Below are positions 46,011 through 56,600 of a DNA stretch of 64,000 nt, piece after piece. Positions within the stretch are counted from its first letter, which is position 1. Each line of letters starts with the position of its first letter. Both the position numbers and the translations under genes were made by a program. Origin of the DNA: Lagopus muta (Eukaryota; Chordata; Aves; Galliformes; Phasianidae); the NCBI RefSeq assembly GCF_023343835.1, contig NC_064434.1, positions 22,673,505 to 22,737,504 on the forward strand. The letters are read 5' to 3'. The notes beneath the pieces were generated by a model. The model did no database searches. It worked only from the letters and a program-made list of their open reading frames with translations, and was not told the DNA's origin.

Positions 46011-46085
46011 TTCCCTTCCCTTCCCTTCCCTTCCCTTCCCTTCCCTTCCCTTCCCTTCCCTTCCCTTCCCTTCCCTTCCCTTCCC
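46011..46085 (+). repeat. Perfect (TTCCC)15 pentanucleotide microsatellite
   Basis: Seventy-five bases of uninterrupted TTCCC. The + strand is pure pyrimidine and the minus strand is (GGGAA)n. It is likely highly polymorphic and able to form triplex or G-rich structures. Confidence 0.98.
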
Positions 46086-46770
46086 TCTCCCCCACCTAAA
46101 CGTGCTCATTTACTTCCACCTGTAAAATGCTCTGAGTAGTCCTGAATACCAGAACACACAGATCTGTGCTCCAATCATTTTTATCCAACCAGCTCCTACT
46201 TTCCTCCTGAATCACTGCTCCCAGGCTGATTTGTGTAACTGGGGCCAGATGCAGCACCAAATCCATAATACAGGATACACTTCCTTTTAATCTCATCTTC
46301 CTTTATGTCCCCTCATCTCCCACTAACTCCTGATTGTAAAGGCTTTGCAGCAGTGAGACAAAGGACATTATTTCACTCTCATCTCCACTTTGCAAAACTG
46401 TAACTGCAACACTTTCCATATCTGTAGCTATGCTGTTATTCTGCTAGGAGCTGCTGTGGGTGTTTCAAATAGAGAGCAGAGATCTTTCCACCTAAAAATT
46501 TTCCTCCTGCTCAGATCTCTTTTTTTGTAGAGGACCCATAGGAGGCTCAGCCAGTCCCCCCACCCTTCCGTCCCCTCTCTTGTGCCGCCAGGAGAGGGCA
46601 TCCTGCAATAGCAAGATGTGCACCCCTGCTGTGACGCACACCTTTCGTTGGGGCTCACAAGAATGTGCTGAAGGAAAAAGACTTCCTTATAGAAGTGTGG
46701 TAAAGGGTTGGGAATTTGGGAAGGCTGTGATAGGTTTTGGGGTTCTGCTTGTTTGGTTGGTTTGGGGCTC

Positions 46771-46812
46771 ATAGGATGGCACAAATTGGAAGAGACCCAG
46801 GAGGTGCTCTAG
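46771..46812 (-). mobile_element. CR1 LINE 3' end fragment, - orientation
   Basis: CATAGGATGGCACAAATTGG then AAGAGACCCAGGAGGTGCTC resembles a diverged reverse-complement CR1 end. It directly abuts a CR1 tail in the opposite orientation. Confidence 0.6.
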
Positions 46813-46932
46813 GCCAGGTTGGGTGGGCCCTGGGCATCCTGATCTGGTAGGGGGCAGCTCTGCCCATGGCAGAGGGTTGAAATTGGTAGTCTTTAAGGTC
46901 TTCTCCAACCCAAGCAACTCTGTGATTCTGTA
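46813..46932 (+). mobile_element. CR1 LINE 3' tail, + orientation
   Basis: GCCAGGTTGGGTGGGCCCTG, GGCATCCTGATCTGGTAGGG, GGTAGTCTTTAAGGTCTTCT and CCAACCCAAGCAACTCTGTG, then ATTCTGTAAC: a complete CR1 terminal segment. Confidence 0.9.
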
Positions 46933-49900
46933 ACAATGGGCATAGCCAGCACATTTCCCCAGCATTTCCAACTGAGGGCGAGATGTTAGGAGGACTCCTT
47001 AGCTCTTTATTTAAGCTAGGGGGATGTTTTTCACAACAACTTTCAAAAATCTTAAAAAAAATAAAAATAAAAAGGAAACAAAGCTGATAACAGCCAATAA
47101 TAGTTAGTCTATCTGTATGCACAGGAGGCATTTCCTAGTCTTTTCTGCAAACTCATTGCTATTCCAGTGAGCAGAAGTTCATTTGCATCAGAGAGGCTGC
47201 AGCAGCTCAGCACACCCCGAGAAGCTCCCAGCACTTCCCCAAGTGCTGTGGGAAGCAAAACAAACTGGGAAATGAACAGAAGAACTTTCAAAGAGGGAAT
47301 CCTTTCCAAAGGCACAGAAGCATATTAGGAACTTAGCCCTAGAAAGGCCCTGAGGCACCGAAGTCCTATTGACTTTAATGGAAGTAATATATTTAAATAA
47401 CTACGCAGGCTATGGATTCCCTTTGTTTTTCCCCCAGAAGTCCTATTTTTGTGGTGTGATTTGAGATGCTGCTTTCCTAAGCAGCGGGTAAAATGGTATT
47501 TGTAGCATTTAGCAAACATTGGCTTCTAGTGACAGGTAGAGCAGCTCACGAAGACAGGTTTCCTGCTTGCTCAATGAGACGTGACACCATGTGGCCAGGC
47601 AGCCACACAAATGCTGCAGTACTTCAGTATGCACGGAACATATGTCTCTTGCTTTCTCTTTAAGTACTTCAATCAGGTAATTTATCATCACATAGTGTTG
47701 ATCATCACTCTGTGCTGGCTAATCCTACAGGGGATGCTGTGAATATAGCAGAAACAATGAAATCGTGCCACAGTATTTATGCATTCCCCTCCACACCAAC
47801 TCAGGAAAAGCAAACGCAAAGACAGAGCCAACTCATAGGGGACTGCATTTTTATGTGAACAGATTCATTTCCCACCAAGATCTACCTGTCCCCAAACAAA
47901 ATGCAGTGCGAATGATCCTCCTCTCCTGCTCTTGCACTGCTGCCCAATCCCTTTCTAAAACAACAGGGCTCCTTCTGCCTCTTAGTGTGAGGTAATTCTT
48001 CCCACCAGGAAAGTTCAGACCTTTCTGCTGAGGGTTGGCTTCTACCATACGTGGTGCCACTGTGGCACCTTTCCTCAGCAGGCAGGAGGTTCATCTATCA
48101 CCTTCAAAATCTTTCCAGAAACTACAGGGGAGGTTCCTGGAAAAGGTGATGCCTTGCCACGGGCTGTACTTGGAAGAAACAAGGTGAAAGAATGTGGCTG
48201 CTTCACTCCAGGGAGTGTTTCCCCAGGCAGTGAGAGCTCTGGCTGCATCACGGCTATTGGTCCCCTTTAGAATTCCACTCTCTCACTCCTCCTCCTCCTC
48301 TACAGGGCATGGAGAGAAGACCAGGTGATAAGTTTGAGGGTTGAGATAAGGATGGAATGGTGAGAAACAAAGACAATACCCACACCACCTTCTTGCCATC
48401 CTTCTTCTGTCCAGAAACAGCTTCACTGTTACGCTCCAGCCCAAGCAGTGCAGCACTGATGGTGAACGAGGCTGTGGTCAGCCCTGACAGCTCCTCTCTG
48501 CTGCTCCTTCCTCCTTTCTGCCCTGCTCCAGTGTGGATCCCTCCCTCCCCTTGCCAGGCTTCTCCATTCCTCTGACCACCCCATCCGTACAGCTTCTTTT
48601 CAGCTCAGTTTTCTTGAAGATGAGTGACAGCAGTTGGGAGGAGAAATGTGTCCCTTGGAAGGAAACCTCACCGAAGCATCAGTTTCCTGTCACAGCACGT
48701 TCCTGTTTCTACTAAATACAGACTGATTAGCAAATGAGGGTGTTTTTTTTTTTCCCTTCTGAGTTATGAGCAGATGATTACAAAATATCTTTCTCTCCTC
48801 TTCAGTTATTTCCAACTAAAACTGGAATTCTGGTGCTGGTCCCTGAGGGAATGACTTCACACACTAATCCTGCCTCTCACTGCAGCCACCCAGGACTGGG
48901 ACATCTGGTTGTTGCTGTAGGAAATACAATCTCCCCCTAGCTTGGTAATGATGCAGTTTCCTAGCATTGTCATCTGCCAATATTGCTACTTTTTATAGTC
49001 ATTACTGAAAGCACTATTAATGGGCTGCCTTCAGGCTGAAAGCATCAGGACACAGCACCTCCTCACCAGTTTGACCCTTGCCTGACTGTAGATCCTAATG
49101 CTGGGTCACCACACTCTTCAGTTTAGATAACTAGTTACAAGATTAAATTCTTTACCTATTGCAGATGGATAAAATATGAATTTCCTTTTTGACAGTATTT
49201 TTATGGTGCAATAACAGCAAGACGTGTGAGTTGCTTTCAGAAAACCTATTCAATTTCTCCCCTTTTGTGTTTAATTCCTTTCTCTCAACCACTCCTACAT
49301 ATCCCGAAGCCTTGCACCGTACGGAGGTCAGACTCTCAGGCCCACCAGTGACCTGGTGCCACTATTTACATTCTTCCTATAGAAAATACAGCATCTACAT
49401 TGTACATCCTTGAAACACAAACCATGTCATTTTTTTTCTCTCCTCAGCCCAGCTTGACTCAGCACTGCGAACTCTTCTAAAATTTAAATTGGATATCTGT
49501 AACTATTTTTTCCCCATTTTGTGATGATTTTAACACCTTTGACTTAAAATTTAATGCTTCTTCTATTGCCAAGGCTTTTGAGACCCTGGGCACTCAGCTT
49601 CTCCTGTTCATCCACATTTGTTCTACTGAAATCAAGAAATATTCAGACTTTGTTTCGTCCTCCACCTAAATGGTTTGAAAATTTGAAATTGGATTCAAGT
49701 TCATTTCTTTTAAAGCCAGTTCTTGCAAAATCTTGATAATTGCAACTAAACACCTTTGCTGGTTCAGCAGTTCTTGGCAAGAGGGTGATGACAGTGTGAA
49801 GTTAATCTCATGTATCAACACAATTCTCAGCAGCACTTCTCTAGCAAGAGAGATCTCCCTCCATAATTTAATCACCTCCTGCACTGTTTTCTAGCAGGCT

Positions 49901-51759
49901 CCCAGCAGAACCCATACTGTCAAAGCAATTTCACCTATGATTTATTCACATTTTCCTTCAGCATCCAGCTTACTTCTACGCTTGTTTTTTTAAATAATGC
50001 ATACCCTTTTAACAATTTATTCCAGACACACACAACACACATTTTTATCCACTTGTCCCTCAGCACAGCAATCAAACATCAAAGGTAGAGGCAACCCCAA
50101 GAAAACTCCACCAGGTGTAGGGCTTTAGGGGGTCTCACTGCTCTAATTCTGGTTGTAAAAGGCCTATCAGAAGCTCCAGCATTTGTTTAATACCTGATCT
50201 GCGTCAGGTGAAATAAACAACGCAGAAGACTTCCTAAACTGTCAGTGTTGTTCCCTGCTTTTGCATTACCCTCTGCAAACCTCCCAGACCGGTAGCTATG
50301 TGCCACCAGTTCGAAGTGCTTCCTGCCACAGCAACAGAGCTCTGTGGGTACTCACATCAGGACTGCTCTAAGAACAGCTGTGCTGCACTGCCATGGCTTC
50401 ATGGCCCCTTTGTGTCGAACAGAAGCATTTGCCCTCCTCCCTCTCCACCACAAAATCCTGCAGGGTTCCAACAAAAGAGGTGACGTGGTCAGCTCACTAA
50501 CTGTAACTACAGGAGATCTTAATGGTACACTTTGCAGCTTGATCATTCGCTCTTTGCAAACAGTCACTGAAGTGATGTTTTTTTTCTCCTTGGCCTGTTT
50601 CATATGAAACCCCTCCAGGCCCGTGGCAGCAGCCAGTCTTTTTTCACCCCTCCAGCCTTTACAACACCAAAGGTCTGTTCAGAGAACCCTGAGGATCCCA
50701 AGCCCCAAGCAGTTATATCTATGAACAGAACAGCAGGCAACCCAAAGGCTGCTATTTGCCCCAGGCTGGGCAGTGCATTGGAAGCAGAACAAAGTGCAGA
50801 GGTCCAGACTCAGCCCATCAGGTTGGCTGCTGGTTATGGTGAAGTGAGATCCGAACCCCTACAGCTCTCATCCACATGGCAGCTGCTGCTGAGACTGTAG
50901 AAGAGCGCCTAGGAGCCAGCCTTCTGACCTGCAGGTATGAAGGTTACTGGGCTGTACATCCTTTTGGCCAGGGTAGGCTTGGAGCACAGCTCTCTGGGCA
51001 AGGCTGGGTTGATGCTACAGCCTTCAAGGAACAACCTGCAGATTAGGCTCCGCATCCAAGGTACTGTGTTGTCCCTGGTAAGCCTTCTGAGCCCTGTTCA
51101 GAACACTTGTTTTCCAGCTGACTCTGCACATGCAGGAGAAAGAAACTGCCTTAGCAGTTACCTGGAGCTCCCTGCCAGAAGTAACCAGAATGACACAAAA
51201 CCTCTGAGCCTTTCACATAAAATGCAAAATCCATTTCCTTGCTCTAGGTTTCTTGTATTGAGAGCCTGCAAACCTGAAGACAGCTGTATTTTTAAGTATT
51301 TCTGTTTTCAGTAAATCCACCATCAAGCTGTCTGAGCTTGCTGCTCAAACCACCCAGGGCTCAGAAATGACCACTCAAGGGGCAATAGGAGCTATAGAGA
51401 AGTTGCAGAAGTGCCCACATTCTGGAGAAAGGTATCATTCCCATTCTATAGACTGTGTACATGAGGCAGAAAGCCCATGCTAAGTTTCACTCCCAAGACT
51501 CAGCCTCGGAGCCACTTGGGGTGTTCTGCTTTCACTAATTCCACTGGGAGGTTTAGTCCACTGCACAGATAATTTCTGCAGCCAGGCAATGGATCCGTAT
51601 TCAGCCAAAGCTTTTTGCATGGAATGTGATACCAAATCTCTGGCATGCTAAATTTCTCCAAATATCTGCAGCTGCCCTTTGGTCAAGACAACTTCTTCTT
51701 GGCATTACACAGGAACCAGCAATACAGTAAATCTGTACAAACCCACTATAAAATTCAGG

Positions 51760-53537
51760 CAGAGATCATCAAAAGTGTTTTAATGATTAAACCATGTCAA
51801 ACATTAACAACGTAGGTATACTCAGATGAGCCAAGAGTTTATTTCTAGCACATTTAGACAGCCTATTTTGAACAGTATAGCTGCTGTACTGAGCTATGTA
51901 AAGACTCTGCAAACCAGTACCTAGAAATGAAGACACACACACGAGCTTCGATAATGTAAACATGACAGACACTGTCTCCTTCAAAACAAGGAATGAAAAC
52001 CCACAAGGGTAGCAGGAAAACTTATTAATTCCCTAAGAGATGTGCAAAAAATTTTAAAAAGGTTTAATTTAAAAAAAGAAAAATTAAACAAGTTAAAACT
52101 GGCATTTATATAAATATCAAAAATAGCTAAACTTGAGCAATAACCAACTGAACATCTTGCACAATTCCATTTCTCAGAGCTTAATGAATGAGATATTCAT
52201 AAGCCAGGCTCCACCATGGCAGATACCAGAGTAACATCCCAGCAACAGATCTCAGCTTTGCAGCTGGCTCCTCATATGTGCAAGGCAACATTTTACAGGA
52301 GCAACCTTAGAAGCTCTCTAAACAAATCCTCAGATAACAAGCCAAGACATTACTGGTGACAAACACGACTCACACTACAGGAACAGACACCTCCAGCACA
52401 TTTCAGTAACACTTAAAAAACATTACGTTTGACTTAGACCACTGAATTTTGCTTGTTTGGGAAAAGATGTTTGTTAGGCACATTTTAAAAATGAACATAT
52501 GCTACATGAAGACCAACACAGTTACCAACTTAAACACAGAGGGTTCCATCAGAAAAGCATCCTTCCGTCTTTGCTTTTAAATACACCTCTGGATACGTTA
52601 CAGATTTAAACAGTAGCTCTTAAAGTGTGGATATGGCTATGGTAACAACACTTGAAATTCTGCCAGTTTCCATATTAAAAACCACTCTTCATTTAGCATT
52701 GAAGAATTCCCAGAAATAAGAAAGAGAAAATAAAAGATGGGTCCACCCTGTATATACCCTAAACCTCAGAGACAAATATTTAAGTCTTACCGGACTGAGT
52801 AAGCGCCAATTAATTTTACAGTAGTGACATACTTCAAATAAAAAAATAAGATCTATTAAAAAGGTAAAATAACTTTTCCATCTGGTTTGTGACTGCTTAG
52901 TCAGTTAAAGCCAAATATACAAAACTAAATGCACCATTTCTAATTTCACTGTATCACGTAAGAGATACCTAACACTGTGTATCACATACAGACCAGTAAA
53001 ATGATCATGGATTCTTCTACACGACTTTTTAATAAAAAGTCAGTCAACTGAAAAGTTGAAACATACCCTAATTTTTAAACCAGTCGTAAGCTTTGGGCCC
53101 TGCTTTTTAATTTAAGGCATGTGTGTTTAACTACTGAAACCAGCATCATACAAATTACCTCTACAATCACATGCATGATCTACAGTAAAAAAAATGGAGT
53201 TTAGATTACAGTGTTTTCAAATTGTGAATCATAATTCAGCACCTATTGTATTGACTAGTAAGGCAACAGCAGTGTCATATACTACAATAACACTCCCTTC
53301 CACAGTCTATAGCGGGGTCAGTGACAGCCCAGAATTATTTTTAAACTTCAACCTACTTTTATGTTCTGTATACAGTTTCTAGGGTGTTTGCACTGGTTAA
53401 GTCCTACATAAGTCACACTATTCTAGGCAGGAATAGTTACAGTAGCCATTAGAGTATTAGTGCACAACTCTTATTGTGCTTTTACAATCAGATGATTTTG
53501 TTGTTGGGGTTATCAAAATGGTTTTTCAGTTTGGTCT
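51760..53537 (-). other. ELOVL5: Probable ELOVL5 3' UTR
   Basis: About 1.75 kb of AT-rich sequence after the ELOVL5 stop on the minus strand, with no recognised repeat. The length fits the long 3' UTR known for mammalian ELOVL5. The end is inferred from the poly(A) signals at 51838 and 51779. Confidence 0.5.
51838..51843 (-). promoter_or_regulatory. Candidate ELOVL5 poly(A) signal AATAAA
   Basis: TTTATT on +, hence AATAAA on the minus strand, 1.7 kb after the stop. A second signal of the ATTAAA type lies at 51779-51784. Which is used cannot be told from sequence. Confidence 0.4.
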
Positions 53538-53669
53538 TCAATCCTTCCTTTGTTTTCTTTGTTTCACATTGTTCTCAAGGGAAGAAAAGCTGTTTGTGTA
53601 CCCGTTCACAGTGGCTGTAGAGCCATTCTGATACTCTTTCCTCCTCGAGGATGCCTTCTTGTTGTAAGT
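53538..53669 (-). CDS. ELOVL5: ELOVL5 terminal coding exon
   Basis: Acceptor TATATTCTAG; 43 codons then TGA. It encodes [40 protein letters not shown] and RKD. This is four residues shorter than human, where SRRKDHLKDHQNGS stands against [10 protein letters not shown] here. It is the hydrophilic cytosolic tail. Confidence 0.96.
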   Translation of the reverse strand, partial: TYNKKASSRRKEYQNGSTATVNGYTNSFSSLENNVKQRKQRKD

Positions 53670-56600
53670 CTAGAATATACAGAAAGACACATGGTTTTAC
53701 TTAAACAGATTTCAGACAATTTTCTCACAGCAATTCAAGAAGCTAGAAGTAAATCTGCATCCGTCAAGGCCTTGTGCTGGCAGCAGTCTAACAAGCTAAC
53801 ATTTTTTGTGTATGAGGCTACGTTGTGTGTTTCATTCATCACAAGAAGAGAATTAGCTCACTGGCAAGGAACAGGGATTGCTGCACGATGGTAGCACTGG
53901 CAGTAATATGTTAACAGTAAATTAGAAGCAGGGAAGCAATTTTATGAGCAGACTATGGCCCAAGAATATACTCAAAATGACAAGGGAGGAGGGAGGTTTG
54001 ATGCACTGCAGGTGACTATGGCCAGCAGTGACAGAACAAGAAGTGGGTAAACAGGAACAGCGAGGGCAGTTTCAGAGACAGAAATATGAAACAAATTTGC
54101 TGCAGCAGACTTGCAAAGCAAGAAAGGAGTGAAAACCAACAGCTTTCAGGAGACTCAGCACAAAAATTAGTGACAGTGAAAAAATACGCATGACTTAATC
54201 TTTGTCAAAGGGGTTCAATTGCCTGATGAGAACACATTTCCAACTGTGTACGTGAAGGAAAGTTAAAATATGAGTAACCCTGATGAGGGAAGTAGAATAA
54301 TATTTGGGGTATACGATCATCTTTAATTTGCATGTTCATATGCAGGAAGGGATCAGGAGCACAGGACTGGTTTTAAGAAACACCAAAAGACCAGAAAGGT
54401 GACGCCTGCTATGTTCTCTCCTGCCTCAGTCACTCTCACCAGACCTGAAAGGTTCAGGTGAAAAGAGTGTAAAAAGAGACATTTAAACTAGGTAACACTG
54501 TTTGAGGTCAGTGCATGGGACTGCATGGGGTTGATTTCCTGAAGACAGGTACATCTTTGCCCAGAGCCTGAGTGTGACCTACTCTGAACAACATGGATTG
54601 AGTCTAGATCTGTTCAGACATGAAACAAATGCCACAGAAACTCAATTCAAAATGCTAATTTTCCAGGTGGAAATGCTTATAAAGGTGAACCCAAACCAGA
54701 TTTTTGTGTGCTGATAGTTTCAGATGTTTCTCAGGCAAACAAACTAAGCATTTACCCTTGTAAGAACAGTAGGAAACAATTTGCTTGTGCACTTCAGAGG
54801 TTGCTGTTTTATTTCAAAATGAAAAACTGTTTCCTAAATTAAGCTCCTCCTCTCCCTTATCTGTAGTTAAAACTGCATTAGTAAAATGTGTTTCTGTGAT
54901 ACTCTGCTTATAGAGATTTCTAACAGTTTTGAATTTTGTAGACAGCACACCTGAAGCTCTCGAAGTTGTGGGTAGACCAACAAGTATAATACATTAAAAA
55001 TGCATGCATGCTGCTGGAAGAAAAAGGCTATTTCAAGCAGATCTTTCTGTAAAACAGCTTTCCAATGAAACAAAACCAGCAGAATGTATAAAGAATCTAT
55101 GAATATTATGACTTTTACCTGAATGTAGAAATTTGTGAAGAGGATAATCAAAGAAATCATGTAAAAAATCTGGAAATACAGCCACCCCTGAGGAAACGCA
55201 CATGGCCAAACAACACCACAGCTGGTCTGGAAGATTGTCAGGACAAACTGAATCTGGGGAAAGAAAAAACAAAACAGAACAAAACAAAACAAAAACCAGA
55301 GCACGTCAGTGCAAGAAGGGAAAAAGCCATTATTGACCAAAACCTAATTAGGTGTCTCCAAAACGACCTAAGGTTGATGCATTCTTCTTCTCTATTTTAC
55401 TAAAACAAAGTAAACATGATTTAGCAAGACTTTCAGGTTGTGATATTCTGTTGCTTAAGTGATTTTATTTAATATTGTTCCATTTTAGAGCATTACTGTA
55501 ACCTACATAGAATCAGTTTATAAGTGTCCTAGGGAACAAAGACCACCACCTCCCGAGGGAGAGCTCACCAGGGTTTGGCTCTGCCAGCCTAACACAGTAG
55601 CTCTGCTAAAAATCCAGCGTCACCTGTTCCACAGGCTGAGACTACCCTATATATGGCTCCAGTGAGAGAATTTTAAGTCAAAAACTGCACATACGAAGCA
55701 GAGAAGCTGGGGGAACGGAGGCATGCAAGAGATCAGAGGTTCATTACACCTGTTTACAACTACCTTTGGTTTTCTCTTTTGGAAAAAAATCAACAGTTTG
55801 GGCTTATGTGCTGCAAAGGCCTTCAGGCAAAAAATCCATCCTTACATGAAGGCTACCAGATTAGGGAATGTTTATTTGAAAAGAGATGCAATTGCCATGC
55901 AGAGCAGGCAGGGAAATGGAAGCGCTGTGACAATAGCCAGGGGAGCAGCTACACCACAGAGGCAGTTGCAATCTGCAGCGCTCAGGCAGCACAGATGAAG
56001 AACAGGGCCCAAATCTGGAAGGGAAACAAAACAGAACAAAACAACCTGCTAAACCACACAGAACTTTGCTGTGCTTCGCCTTCCTTCTGGAAGAAACTGT
56101 GCTAAGAAAAAGGATTTTGAGAATTGAACTCTGAATTGCTGACAATCACCAGCAAATGCTACCAAACCTAATCAGTGTTCTGAGAGTGGGGACAGAAGTG
56201 GGGAGAAAAAGAATCATAGAAGTAAATATTAACAATAATTTAAAAAACCTCTAGGCTTTGTCTTTCCCATCTATAAAACGAGGAGAACAAAATGCCTATG
56301 CACACTTTCTTGTGCAGCTCTGACACATTATACACATCAGAGTCACTGCAGCGTGTGCCTCACTGCTTAATTTCAGTGCTCTTTTCACCCCCAGTCCACA
56401 GCATTCAGGCATCATCTCTGTACACCCAGGAAACAAAACAAATGGATGCAACAAACACAACGCAGAATTACAAGTGAAAAAAAATCTGCCCATTTAAAGT
56501 GCGGAAGGAGAACAGAAATATTGAACAGTTTTTAATAAACCATTTGCAACTGCATGCAAAAAGTGGGACAGAAAATCCATTGTCCTGCAGGACTGAAATG

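Larger units (their letters stand above)
32345..51760. other. GCM1-ELOVL5 intergenic region (GCM1 upstream)
   Basis: About 19 kb upstream of the GCM1 coding sequence and downstream of ELOVL5. It should hold the GCM1 promoter and any non-coding first exon, but neither a CpG island nor a clear TATA-initiator pair could be tied to GCM1. Recognised contents: CR1 fragments near 39.2, 43.9, 45.7 and 46.8 kb, the (TTCCC)15 tract, and several AT-rich blocks listed as possible regulatory elements. Open frames here (the longest about 137 aa) look random. Confidence 0.6.

Noticed and set aside
46428-46784. 118-codon antisense frame near the TTCCC tract
   Set aside because: No recognisable domain and it overlaps CR1-derived sequence; likely random.
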